A stretch of 64,000 nucleotides of DNA from Ascaphus truei. Lineage: Eukaryota > Chordata > Amphibia > Anura > Ascaphidae. The position numbers and the translations under genes were made by a program. The DNA is taken from positions 225,162,239 to 225,226,238 of the forward strand of contig CM071568.1 in the NCBI GenBank assembly GCA_036426205.1, written 5' to 3'. The notes beneath the pieces are model-generated. The model did no database searches and had not been told where the DNA came from. It saw nothing but the letters and a program-made list of their open reading frames with translations. Shown here one piece after another: positions 21,664 to 31,820 of the stretch. Numbering within the stretch: the first letter of the stretch is position 1; each line of letters begins with the position of its first letter.

Positions 21664-22065
21664 ATGGAGGATACAATGTGTTTTATGTGTAATGTGCCTG
21701 GCCACACAAAACAATGTCCTTTCAGGAATGGGTATTCCAGCGTGGTCCGCAAAAGGGACCACACCAGAAATGATTATGGTGTGAAAAGCTGGACCACACC
21801 AAAGACTGTCCCTTCAGGCTGGATGAGGATGATGATGACGATGATGATGACGATGATGATGATGACGATGATGATGACGACAATGATGATGACGATGATG
21901 ATGACGATGATGATGACGATGATGATGACTCCTCCTACTGGGAGGAAAGTCTCCATTTTCAGCAGAAGCTCCAGAAATGTTTTACCCCGTGTGTTCAGGA
22001 AGATAAGCCACAGCCCAGAGCGTTTGGCGCAATCGTCACAGGAATGCTGGATAGCCTTGGGATGA
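21664..22065 (+). pseudogene. Zinc-knuckle open frame, then Asp-rich tract in the next frame
   Basis: Residues 6-18 read CFMCNVPGHTKQC, a C-x2-C-x4-H-x3-C knuckle one residue short of the classic C-x2-C-x4-H-x4-C. A GAT/GAC repeat follows (21824-21929). In this frame it reads as Met/Thr, whereas one base over it gives an unbroken Asp run followed by SSYWEESLHFQQKLQ. The sense frame was therefore probably the Asp one, and a one-base slip lies between knuckle and repeat. The position after the primer site fits a gag-like nucleic-acid-binding protein. Low-complexity slippage is likely. Confidence 0.5.
21824..21929 (+). repeat. GAT/GAC trinucleotide-type tract
   Basis: About 35 codons of GATGATGAC-type repeat. 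In one frame it encodes poly-Asp. Confidence 0.9.
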
Positions 22066-22132
22066 CAAAGGCTACCGCTACGCCATATACCGTAAGCCGA
22101 ACGAATCAGAGAAAACAAGTACTGACTGGAAA

Positions 22133-22540
22133 ATGTACTATGAGATATCCCAGAAAGACGTTCAAAACTTCATCCCAAAGTTAAATGTTTCCCAGCAAGA
22201 GGCTTGCACCCTCAAAGCAGAGCTTGGTAAGTTAAAGAGAGAATTTACGCAAGAAGTTTTTGAAGTGCAGGGAGCACTGGAGAGTGCAGAGAGAAGGCTG
22301 CATAAAGAAGGTTTCTCCCTGGAGCAGCACACCCAAGAAGAGCAAAAACTGCAGAGCCAGTTGCAAGAAATGCATCTGAGTCTGCAAGAGGCCATGGTGA
22401 AACAGATAGATGCTGAGGAGGTGCGGCGAGTGCTACTGAAGAACGTTTCCAGGCTTCTGACAAAGTACAAGGGCTACAGGAGCGTCTTAGTACCCAGTGT
22501 GTCCCCACAGAGCAGCCTGAGGAGCTTTAGGCCATGCTGA
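22133..22540 (+). pseudogene. Coiled-coil open frame of the LTR element, part 1
   Basis: 135 codons, mostly heptad-like Glu/Gln/Lys/Leu (for example LKAELGKLKREF, ESAERRLHKEG, EEQKLQSQLQEMHLSLQE). A TGA closes it at 22540, after which coiled-coil coding resumes in another register near 22545-22840, so a frameshift is likely. I do not recognise the protein. A long coiled coil next to a zinc knuckle would suit a gag-like assembly protein or captured host sequence. Confidence 0.45.
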
Positions 22541-22662
22541 GCATTACCAGAGCATCGCTGAAGGCAGAGCTTAGATGCCAGGTGACTCTGTATGAGAGGG
22601 AGCGGTAAAAGGTCCAGAAACTGGAGCAAGAGCTGGAGAAGCAGAGAGGCTGTTCCATCTCC

Positions 22663-22842
22663 ATGAGTCAGTACACCAAGGAGAAAGAGGCCTGGAAAAC
22701 AGAAGCAGCGGCGATCCTAGCAACAAAAACTGCAGAGCTCCACGATATGATGGAGGATATTTTGAGGCAAATTCAGTGCGACCACATTGAAGAGATGAAG
22801 GCCCTAAGAGGAGAATTGCCAGATGTTTTCAAGAGACAGCAG
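22663..22842 (+). pseudogene. Coiled-coil open frame, part 2, cut by solo LTR
   Basis: Continuous charged helix-forming sequence (EKEAWKTEAAAIL, HIEEMKALRGEL) that runs into the inserted LTR at 22843. On the far side the same frame resumes at 24655 once the 5-bp duplication is allowed for. The apparent stop near 22896 belongs to the inserted LTR. Confidence 0.5.
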
Positions 22843-24649
22843 TGTCAGAATAGCTTACAGGGTTATAATATACACCAAATAACTGGGTTGAATTGAATGC
22901 GACTGTGATATGATTAAGAAAGTTTATTCCTTCAGGGAAGGTGAACACACAATATTGAACAAATAACACACAGAATATATACACTTACGTGGGAATGGGG
23001 CAATGAAGTAATCAGGATTCAGATTAGCAATTCATCAGGCATCAGGTATCATTCAGATGGAATATGAAGACGAACACTGGGCATAGAGCTTACCATCGTT
23101 TTTATGTGATTTGGGCTCTATACCCTAACATTAGGTCTCAGGTATTAGTTAACAATTATCTATACCCTATCACCTTTTGCCAGCTAATGTGGGAAGCACT
23201 TTGGTACCTGCCCCCAGGTAGCTGGCACATGCACACAATCCCTTAGTCAGGCTCCCCTTTTCCTAACCCCACTCAAAAAAGTTGGCGTCACTAAGTCTGC
23301 CAAATGGGAATCTGGGCCGGTGAAACCTGACTAAAGGTGTGAATTATAGCACTTCATGTGAAAAGTCATGTCCTGCTTTCTCTCCGCCCTGTATATACAA
23401 ACCGGGGGGATGAGCCTTTTTGTCAGTGGCCTTTGTGTAGACATACTGTCACCCCCTGACCATTAACATACGGTATGGGCCAGTAGTTTTCGCGGGCTTT
23501 ACACTAGGCACGAAATACAGTGAGTTCACAATATTTATATACAATAAAATATTCCGTTCGGTTGGGCCGAGGGGGCAACAAATTGCCATACCCTCATGCC
23601 GGAGGGGATTCTACATGGTGGCCAATTTTCAGCTTGCTGGAACACACCGAACCGGAGATAGCAATATATCACTTTAACACCATATGTTAAACATATTGCA
23701 TTTCTCCGCCATTGGAGTCAATGGCAGAACCACATTTTAAACAGTTACCCATACTCCGTTCGGTTGATCGGAGAGGGCTGGAAATTGCAATCATGCCGGA
23801 GCAGTGACTACATGGTGGCCAAATCCCAGCCCTCTAGTCCTTACAGAACCGGAGATATGGGTTTTACGTTTTACCATTTTCACACTTGATGTTTTAAAAC
23901 CAAGCGACTTTTCTCCGCCATTGAGGTCAATGGGGCGACCCTCGTGGCGGCTGCGACCCTTTCCCGTGTCCATTACCCGTCGGACACTGTTGGGGTCTAG
24001 TAAGGAGGTTCCTCTGAGCTAGGGGCTATAAGAATTGTACTGCTACCTGCCCTAGGACCGGAGTTACGATTTTAATATGAATGAACTTGGCCGTGACCAA
24101 GTTCCCACGCCAATTTAGCGATCAAAAGCTCTTTTATTGAAATTCTTTCGCTTTCGGAGATTGCGGTTTGGTTGGCAGCCAACTCATTCTTGGAGCGCGG
24201 ACTAGAGGAATCCCCATTGAAAGGCATTATGCCATTCACTTCAATGGAGAAATTCCGCTTATCCTGTCGGGCGCCATCTGCTGGTCTTCTTTGATATCAG
24301 AACCAAAACCCTTGAAATCTCCATAGACTTGCATGGAGCTCCAATGGCAACCTATGGGACGGCTGCAAACAGGGATTAAAAAGGCGGGAAGGGGAACAAA
24401 GGGCCATAAACATGTAAATACGATTCACCCTTTCCCTTCCGACCTGATCCCAGTGTATGTGTTTGGTGCATACACTGTAAGGGGAGAAATACATGTAACC
24501 AGGGTTAAACACATTTTGCACTGAGGCAGGGGCATGAAAACACAAATAAACATTATTACAGTTAACCCCTCACCTCCCACACGATGGTAGGGGTGGCCAG
24601 CTGGGGTGTAACCCCTTTATTACCGGGCCAGCCACCCTCCATTGCTACA
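22843..24649 (-). mobile_element. Solo LTR, minus strand, 1807 bp, 5-bp duplication AGCAG
   Basis: On the minus strand it starts TGTAGCAATGG and ends TTCTGACA. AGCAG flanks both sides (22838-22842, 24650-24654). The order of blocks, from TGGCCCGGTAATAAAGGGG and ACCCC.CTGGCCACCCC to the CCATTG/CAATGG-rich middle, matches the LTRs at 10028 and 14852, so it is a related family. It interrupts the coiled-coil coding region, so it is younger than the host element. Confidence 0.9.
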
Positions 24650-24654
24650 AGCAG

Positions 24655-25059
24655 TTTATAGCTGACGCACTAAACTTGCTGCAGGCCAGAAATGGAAAAA
24701 AGGAAACAGATTTAAATTTTGCTCTGAATCTGCTGGCAGATGTGGGATCGTGACACAATGCCAACGAAGCTGAACTAGCAGCTGCCCTGAGTGGAAAAGG
24801 AAATGCAGAAGGACAGCTTCAAGATCTGGGGAAGGACATGGAGTCTAAGTGTGCTGGCCGCAAGATGGCAAAGAAACAAAAGCGTGACCTGAGCGAGGCA
24901 CTCAAGACTCTGAAAACTGAGCATGTTCCTACGATGGACTCTACTTCTGCCCAGCAGGAGGTTCCTAATAAGAAGAAGACTCTTGAGAAGGAATCTTGGA
25001 AAAAGAGGGCGGTAGAGTTAAAACTGAATGAGGCGCCATGCGGTGCACTTGGGGTTTAG
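24655..25059 (+). pseudogene. Coiled-coil open frame, part 3, resembling non-muscle myosin II rod
   Basis: After one in-frame TGA (near 24751) the frame encodes LQDLGKDMES, KKQKRDLSEALKTLKTE and MDSTSAQQEV in that order. The non-muscle myosin II heavy-chain rod has the same order of elements (a LQEDLES-like stretch, then KQKRDL.E.L..LKTE, then T.DST.AQQE). The order and spacing make a shared origin likely, but identity is partial and a database comparison is needed. Frame ends 25059, shortly before the 3' LTR remnant. Alternative: an unrelated coiled coil with convergent composition. Confidence 0.5.
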
Positions 25060-25127
25060 GACAATCCCGCCGAAGTGGAAGTCATGCAGTTAAATGGAAT
25101 GGAGCCAAACATAGAACTTGTTGTGGG

Positions 25128-25240
25128 TGGGCCTTTTGGTGTATGATTTAATCCCTGTAAATAAACCCCATATAGAGAATTGCAGTGTTTCCTGCCTTGC
25201 ATTGGGACTAAAAGAGACTGCAACGTGGTGTGGGCATCAC

Positions 25241-25242
<2 letters not shown>
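25128..25242 (+). repeat. 3' LTR remnant of the coiled-coil element
   Basis: Matches 21310-21422 from GGTGGGCC to GCATCACA with few differences. The upstream 90% of this LTR is missing. Confidence 0.8.

Positions 25243-25243
<1 letters not shown>

Positions 25244-25289
<46 letters not shown>
25244..25289. repeat. (TA)n microsatellite
   Basis: TA tract following the 3' LTR remnant. Confidence 0.95.
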
Positions 25290-25293
<4 letters not shown>

Positions 25294-25630
25294 CAATAAA
25301 GATGGAGCTGATCAGAAAGACCCCTGTGTGTGAGAGTATGATTACACAGGGAGTGGCACCACCGAGGAGTTCCTCACCAGGATCATCCCCATGCGGACGC
25401 AGGGACCCTGATGAGGTGGAGGCGCTGCACTGGAACTAGGTGAGACTCAGCACACTACCTCAGCTGCCTGTCTGGACGGGTCCTCCCCACACACCATCAT
25501 GCGGGAGACTCAGGAGTCCTGTAGCCAACAGGTGCACCACCCGACACTACCATACTGTAATGGGGACCGGTTAGACCACAGGGGCCAATGTGAGATTGGG
25601 TGGGTCAGGCCGGGCCAGAAATGCCGTTAC
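25290..25630 (+). mobile_element. Gypsy LTR 3' end, primer-binding site and leader
   Basis: 25290-25414 matches the last part of the LTR at 19263-19862 (from GACAATAAAGATGGAG). The primer-site motif TGGAGGCGCTGCACTGG follows at 25417. About 200 bases of leader continue to the CA/TA minisatellite. It may be the other half of the copy at 19263, or a second copy. Confidence 0.6.
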
Positions 25631-25977
25631 ATATATATATATATATACTCACATACACACATATACTCACATACACACACATATATATACTCACATACAC
25701 ACACATATATACTCACATACACACACATATATATATACACACATACACACACACATATATATACTCACATACACACACATATATATATATACTCACATAC
25801 ACACACACATATATATATACTCACATACACACACATATATACTGTATATATACACTCACATACACACACATATACTCACATACACACACATATATATACT
25901 CACATACACACACATATATATATACTCACATACACACACATATATATATACTCACATACACACACATATACTCACAT

Positions 25978-26008
<31 letters not shown>

Positions 26009-26050
26009 CTCACATACACACACATATATACTGTATATATATACTCACAT

Positions 26051-26083
<33 letters not shown>

Positions 26084-26104
26084 CTCACATACACACACAT
26101 ATAC
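25631..26104. repeat. CA/TA minisatellite, about 470 bp
   Basis: Many copies of TACTCACATACACACACATATA with variable TA lengths. Three long Tyr/Thr/His/Ile open frames cross it; all are repeat artefacts. Confidence 0.95.
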
Positions 26105-26107
26105 TTT

Positions 26108-26260
26108 CTGTGGCTAACGAAATGCTTTTATTTGTGCGAGCTTTCGAGATACTGTTTTTAAGTATTCCCTTTGCTTGCTTCATTCATTGTAACATCGCCG
26201 GAAGAAGAGATCAGTGTATCTCGAAAGCTCGCACAAATAAAAGCATTTCGTTAGCCACAG
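26108..26260. mobile_element. PLE-derived foldback with 45-bp perfect arms and hammerhead
   Basis: 26108-26152 is the exact reverse complement of 26216-26260. On the plus strand the loop side and right arm hold a hammerhead. The core is CGGAAGA (26199-26205, consensus CTGANGA), stem II is GAGAT/ATCTC (26207-26211 with 26218-26222) and GAAA lies at 26223-26226. The T to G change in the core probably kills activity. The arms are the pseudo-LTR region downstream of the ribozyme. Confidence 0.65.
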
Positions 26261-26296
26261 AACGGTATCGTTTATTTATTTTTAGATGATATAAAT

Positions 26297-26305
26297 ATAC
26301 TGTGA

Positions 26306-26341
<36 letters not shown>

Positions 26342-26347
26342 GTGTGT
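26297..26347. repeat. (GT)n(TA)n microsatellite
   Basis: Short GT then TA run. Confidence 0.9.
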
Positions 26348-26655
26348 GTTAACCTTATCGCTGCAAGTGATGGGTTTATCCTTGTGCCAACCTTCTGATA
26401 TTTGGCTTCACTTTGTCAGAAATAATGCAGAACTGTCATGTCTGTCGAATTGAACTTACATTCTGCTGTTTTCACATTTTCTTAGCACACGGGCTTTTTT
26501 GTGCTGGTTAATCTTCGTTTTCTATAAATAATTGTGAACACAAATGCCTGCCAAGAAACACAATCCCTATCAGTAACTACACTAGCACTGACAGCATCCT
26601 GACTGTGCTCTGCACTTCCCCCTTTCATATATAAATAACCCAGGCTACACGACAG

Positions 26656-26945
26656 CCAATCAGCGTGGCGGTTTCTGGCAATTCCATGAACGACATCCAA
26701 TCAGCGTGGCGGGATCTGGCAATGCCATGAACGACATTCAATCAGTGCGCTGGCCTCACGTCTGCTGGAGCTAGCGATGGGGAAAGCCGCATCCCCGTCA
26801 AACAGGCAGCCAATAGGATGCCAGAACCGCAGTGACGCTCCCGGGCGGGTCACCCTGTGACAGGCTCGCTCAGCTGTAGCCGCGGGAACGCGCCCCGTGT
26901 CTGCCTGGGAGCTGTGCTGCTGTAAGGGAAGTGAGTATATAAGGA
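26656..26945 (+). promoter_or_regulatory. Promoter-like block: repeated CCAAT boxes and a TATA box
   Basis: A 41-bp unit beginning CCAATCAGCGTGGCGG is repeated at 26656 and 26697, with a partial third copy near 26738. A GC-rich stretch follows (26820-26910) and TATATAAGG sits at 26936. CCAAT plus TATA in this order suits a pol II promoter, perhaps of a retroelement. No open frame follows; instead a 36-38 bp tandem array starts 15 bases after the TATA box. Function is inference. Confidence 0.35.
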
Positions 26946-26955
26946 AACAGCCGCA

Positions 26956-27213
26956 ACATGCAGAGGGGACACTGCACACAGTGTGACTGAGACATGCAGA
27001 GGGGACACTGCACACTGAGTGTGACTGAGACATGCAGAGGGGACGCTGCACACTGAGTGTGACTGAGACATGCAGAGGGGACACTGGACACAGTGTGACA
27101 GACATGCAGAGGGGACGCTGCACACAGTGTGACTGAGACATGCAGAGGGGACGCTGCACACAGTGTGACTGAGACATGCAGAGGGGACGCTGCACACTGA
27201 GTGTGACTGAGTA
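26956..27213 (+). repeat. Minisatellite, seven copies of a 34-38 bp unit
   Basis: Unit ACATGCAGAGGGGACRCTGC plus ACACAGTGTGACTGAG; copies start near 26956, 26992, 27030, 27068, 27102, 27138 and 27174. Cys/Ser/His-rich minus-strand frames across it are artefacts. Confidence 0.92.
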
Positions 27214-27236
27214 TCAGGCTAGTTGGATCAGCACTC

Positions 27237-27590
27237 GGTGATAGAGGAAAGTAATACATTCACGTGTTCCTTTTTGGTATCAACTAGGTTTCTTCGTTTA
27301 ATGTGCAGAACATTACATACATCAAGAGGGATTAGTCTGCAGACATACGCTGTTACCACAGCACAATGAACACCGTTTCACGGTGCCCAGACCTCTTCAT
27401 CAGGTTTAATCATAGTCCACATTGCATGGGGGTTTATATAGTCCCTGTAAGTACCTTCAGGTCTGCAATCAGTGCACTTCCTGTGTGTGGAACGCACTTT
27501 GGAACGCAGAGAGCTCACACAGTCTAGACCCATATGATTCAGGGATGCTGGCAGACCCGACCAATCAATCCCTGAAAACAGCATCAGTGT
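27237..27590 (-). mobile_element. PLE pseudo-LTR fragment with TATA box and hammerhead
   Basis: On the minus strand, TATATAA (27440-27434) lies 37 nt before the core CTGATGA (27403-27397), and GAAAC follows at 27379-27375. Stem II is weak. Collinear with the plus-strand copy at 37013-37403, sharing GTCTGCCAGCAT, TTGCAGACCTGAAG, CTGATGAAGAGGT and AACCTAGTTGATACCAAA. Confidence 0.7.
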
Positions 27591-27803
27591 AACATATACA
27601 GTATATTAAACAAAATTACTGACAAATACAAGTGTAACGGGTTTTCCCCCACCCCCAATCGCAGATAGAGTGAATGTGAGGGGGAACCTATATGTTACCA
27701 GGTGTGGTGCGTATACCTGCAGGTTCACAGGAGGCCTGAGCCTCCGCTGATGGGAACCTGGGGTGCTTCTCTGGAACGTTTCTTCGGTCAGCGCCTCCAC
27801 CTA

Positions 27804-29624
27804 TGTAGGATTCTAGGAGTGTAGAATGTTCCATACACAGGACCCACATATAGTAACCACATACACAGGAGTATAAGTATAACTGTTTACTATATGCAGA
27901 ATCAAACATAACACAATACACATAGCAATGATAATAGTGACAGTGTCCTTCTATGACACTCACAGGCACAACTACCCACAGGCACACTATTTCACAGTGA
28001 ACAGAAGGTAGAGGGGTGCTCCACTAAGACAAACTTCATCCATGAAACATAAATCTTCAAGGACCCCAATGTTGCAGAGTGGGTTAATATAAAGAATGGC
28101 CTGTGAGTCACTCATAGCCAAATATCATAACGCATCATAATAGCTTACAGAGTCCAAGTTAGAGTACTCAACTATAATGGTCAAACATAAAGATATAGAA
28201 TCCTTACCCGCTTTTGCGATCTCTGGGGGTCCACTGTGGCGTGCCAGCCATGGAGATGAGAATCCAGATACAAATAGAACAAAAGCAAACAGCGCACTGC
28301 CAGGGAGTCAGGTGGTGAAAAAGTATAATTCCCATTTATTTCAGAACATATCTGATAAAAACATCACCCCAGGGGGGGTAACAAACAGCCTCCTAAGCGT
28401 TTCGGACAGGTAGGTCCTTTATCATTCCTTGATAAAGGACCTACCTGTCTGAAACGCGTAGGAGGCTATTTGTTACCCCCCCCTGGGGTGATGTTTTTAT
28501 CAGATTGTTTCTGAAATATGGAATTATACTTTTTCACCACCTGACTCCCTGGCAGTGCGCTGTTCACTATTTCACAGTGCGTTAACCCCCACACCTTATA
28601 CCTTCCCCCTTCCCCAACACCGTGTACCCAGAGTCCCACGAGTCCACTTAACAGACCCAGAACCTATAGCTGGATCAGCGCCTGATGTACCGGTATGTTG
28701 GTGCACAATAAATACGATACCTGCCCCAGTGTTCCAAGCACCTGAGGCTGCAGATTCTTCACAAAGGATCCGCCGCTCTGCGATCTCCTCTGACGTCCTG
28801 CAACTCTGCCTGGTGGTGGTGACTCCTGCATGGAGTGATCCACCTTTGGAAAGTCTCTTATCTCTGCAGCCGCAGAGAATGATTCCTTGTACACTGACCC
28901 TTCTTGTCAGAGCACACAGCACTGCAGCTGTGTCACTGACTGAACTGACTAAACTGACTGCTAACAGGCAAAGTCCCTACCTAAGGGGCCTTCCCTAAAG
29001 CAGTCACAAGCTGAAGGGGAGTGGGGTCTAGCTGGGGCCTAAGGGGAGACTTCTGGCCTAGTGCAGGAGGCTACTTTCCTCCCTGCACAAACACACCCTC
29101 CCCTCTCTGTGTCCCAGCTCCTAACTGACAATCCCTGTCTGCACACAACATTGTATCTTCTCCAACAGGAGAAGCTGCAAGCTCTATTGGCTTAAATGCT
29201 GCCTGTGACCAGGGTGAAAGTGCAGTCCCCAGAGGCTGCTGGGAATTGTAGTCCTTGGTACAGCTCTTTCCTATGGGGACCGCGTGCGCGATCATTACTG
29301 CGCATGTCTGAAGCTGTAATGGCCGCTGCTACTCTTAACTGAGCATGCGCAACTTCCAAGAGCTCTTGCACACATGTATTGGCCACCTCTATGCTTGTCA
29401 ACCTCTGTGCATTGCACTGCACAGGCACGAACTCCCGCGCCAACCTCAACATGGGCGCTGCGACTGCTCTGCTTACGCGCAAGCCTCCGCACATGCGCGA
29501 ACACATTAAACATGGCGGCGTCCTGCCACCGGGAGCCCCCGGGAACGCGCTCGCCCCCGCCGCAGCACACACGCAAGAGGGAAAGAAACCTGCAGACAGG
29601 GGGGCCGGAGGGACCCTGGCTACA
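27804..29624 (-). mobile_element. Gypsy-type LTR, minus strand, split by a PLE insertion
   Basis: On the minus strand it starts TGTAGCCAGGG (29624) and reaches the primer-site motif TGGAGGCGCTGACC at 27799-27786, with leader below it to about 27630. The middle holds a 565-bp PLE-derived insert (28000-28564) with a 15-bp duplication, leaving about 1.24 kb of LTR. GC-rich blocks near 29280-29540 contain GCGCATG motifs. Open frames on both strands here have no domain. Confidence 0.7.
28000..28564 (+). mobile_element. PLE-derived foldback insert with 15-bp target duplication
   Basis: CACTATTTCACAGTG flanks the insert at 27985-27999 and 28565-28579. The right half is a hairpin: 28288-28424 and 28430-28564 are inverted copies (137 and 135 nt, few mismatches). 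The hairpin centre is five bases from the hammerhead 5' end in each arm. The plus copy reads TTGATAA..GGAC-loop-GTCT..GAAACGCGTAGG with GAAA at 28451-28454. The unpaired 288 bases at the left would be the rest of the element. Confidence 0.8.
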
Positions 29625-29894
29625 ATAGGACTATCACAATGTACCTTACAGGGGCTATAATCAGACCACAGTCTGGGGCGTTCACCCCCAAAATACTGAA
29701 GCTGCAGTCTTCACCTGAACAATAATGTAATTATACAGTGATCATCCAAACCCTCCTACACTAAAAGCACAACCCTCTGCCTTCTCTATACAACTAACAT
29801 ATTTAAATATTATTGGTTTCCTAATGAGGAAAATTACAGTAATGTATTTTCCAAAATATTCTCTATTGCTACTAATCTCATCCCATCAGGAACA

Positions 29895-31193
29895 TGTAGC
29901 CAGGCAGGCAGGGGGAGTGTGGATGCAGGAGCAAGGCGGCGAGATGTATGCACGCCCGCGAGTGCCGATGCATAGCAGGGGGGGGGCGAAAGGCAGCTGG
30001 TGAGGCGACCCGGTCGCGGGAGCTTGTGGTGCATCCGGCTAGCGCGTGAGCAGGAGGTCACTTGGCGGCCATTACAGGGCAGACCAGTGCGGCAGACATT
30101 TTGAGGAACTTCGCGCATGCGCAGGGCGGCCGGATGACGTGGCACGGCTTGGCCAATAGGGCGGCTGATAGTGGGAGATAGGAGGATGGCAGTTTAGCGC
30201 GAGGGGGAGCTCGTGCTGGCAGTTGAGGGAGAGTTAAGGCAGTTGGGGACAGTTGGTGCTGGGAGAGCAAGGGGAGAGGAGGTGCGTAGTGCAGGGGGTC
30301 AGTGACCCACTGCATAGGCCAGAATATTCCCCTAGGCCCCAGCGCAGGCCCTGAGTCTACTATGGTACTGCAGGGAACAACCCTAGATAGGGACTTTACC
30401 CATTTACTGAGTGTAGCAGTCAGGGACACAGCATCTTCCTGAGCTACAAGGTGATCTGTAGTTTGGAATCAGACTGCATTGCGGAGTCAAGACTCGTGAG
30501 AGACCTCCCTGACCGTGAGGAACTATTCGTGAGAGATGACGCTAGATCTGCGGATCTTTTCGAAGTGTCAGCTACCGGGTGCATCAACACCGGTACCTAC
30601 AGGTGCTGATCCTGCCTTGGGGGTGGGTTTCTTGGGGACACTAGGGGTTAAGTGACCAAGGAACTGGTTCTTTACGGTGGACACGATGTGGGGGTATACA
30701 CGGTGGTGGGAAAAGAACACTTGTACCATGTGTGCTGCCTGACTTGCTGATATACTGTTATATTGCCATATATGTGTATATGCTAATTATCGTTATATCC
30801 GCCATATATGTCTGTATGCTCTTCAATGTTAGATCCGTATATGTGTTGTTATGCATGTGTGTATATATAGATAATTTATAACAAGTGTACGACAAACCTA
30901 TACATTTGCTCCGCCCCGGGCGAGTGGATTTAACCCCGGGCGAGTAAATATTGCCCAAGCAGCACACGTTTGGTACTAGGTGGCGATAGATTTTTTGTGT
31001 GGCGATAGATTTTTTGGTGATTTGTCAACCACTATATATATTATATATATAATATATAATATATCTAAATATATATATATATTAGATATTAATATATATA
31101 TTATATATATATATATTAAAAGCTTCCCTATATCTGTGGATTTTTATAGTTATTCTTGTCCAGGGAAATCTTACATATCGGGGATCCTGGGCA
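29895..31193 (+). mobile_element. Gypsy-type LTR with primer-binding site
   Basis: Starts TGTAGCCAGG and ends TGGGCA two bases before TGGAGGCGCTGCC (31196-31208). It contains AT-rich tracts and a direct pair GTGGCGATAGATTTTTTG near 30980-31015. No internal coding region follows; GC-rich repeat DNA begins near 31220. Confidence 0.65.
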
Positions 31194-31231
31194 AGTGGAG
31201 GCGCTGCCAATTTACTTATTGTTGCCTCAGA

Positions 31232-31820
31232 CAGGGCCGCCACCAGGGGGGGACAAAGGGCACTGACGTCCCGGGCCTCGTGGGTCAGGGGGCCCCGGCC
31301 CCCTGTGCCCCCTGCGCGGCTGGGCTCCAGTTATTTAAATAAATAATAATTTTTAAAAAAGTTTAAAAAAATGGCGGCGATTCCCCGTGGTTCCGGCACG
31401 CATGCTCACTCCCCTCCCCCCCGCTCCCAATGCGCATGCGCAGGGCATGCAGGGCCCACTTCCACCCCCACTCCCAACGTGGGACGGAGGTGGAAGTACC
31501 TGCTCCTCTTCTGCGCCCGCTCTCAACGTGGGACGGAGGTGGAAGTACCTGCTCCTCCTGCGGCCTGCTCCACCCCCCCTCCCCGCGACCAGCTTCTTGC
31601 GCGCCCCCCGAGCCCACCTCCCGTCCCAGGTAGCTGCCGCGGGGATATCGGCGGTAGGAGGGGGAAGCGTCCGGTGGCAAGATGTACCCACACCGGTCAA
31701 GGTAATTTACCAACCCCCATCAACTTCACCACCCTGGTCCACTGACTGTCACCCACCCAGTCACTGACTGTCACCCAGTCACTCTCTCCCACCCAGTCAC
31801 TCTCTCCCACCCAGTCTGTT
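31232..31820. repeat. GC-rich repeat DNA with small tandem arrays; possible hAT end
   Basis: CAGGGCCGCCACC at 31232 resembles a hAT terminus, but no matching right end or 8-bp duplication was found. A 49-bp direct repeat starts at 31475 and 31524 (CAACGTGGGACGGAGGTGG). A short CACTCTCTCCCACCCAGT tandem array fills 31740-31820. Open frames on both strands at 31350-31770 follow the base composition and are not called. Confidence 0.45.

Larger units (their letters stand above)
20187..25242 (+). mobile_element. LTR retroelement carrying coiled-coil coding sequence; internally disrupted
   Basis: A 5' LTR (20187-21422) and the last 115 bp of a 3' LTR (25128-25242) share the AATAAACCCC...GGCATCACA end. 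A primer-site-like TGGTGGAGAATGAAGG follows the 5' LTR by two bases. The interior encodes a zinc knuckle, an Asp tract and long coiled coils but no pol. It is interrupted by a solo LTR (22843-24649), and the 5' LTR by a miniature element (20685-21164). TA repeats flank both ends, so the target duplication cannot be read. Non-autonomous, and possibly a carrier of host-derived sequence. Confidence 0.7.

Noticed and set aside
22133..22540. Host coiled-coil gene exon
   Set aside because: No splice sites, flanked by LTR features, and the frame breaks; better explained as LTR element cargo.
25499..26289. Long open frames rich in Tyr, Thr, His and Ile
   Set aside because: They follow the CA/TA minisatellite in all three frames; no gene.
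26701..27259. Three overlapping minus-strand Cys/His/Ser-rich frames with repeated QRPLCMSQSHC
   Set aside because: Translation of the 34-38 bp minisatellite; present in every frame.
31353..31767. Overlapping Pro/Ser/Arg-rich open frames on both strands
   Set aside because: High GC removes stop codons; no domain, and frames exist on both strands.
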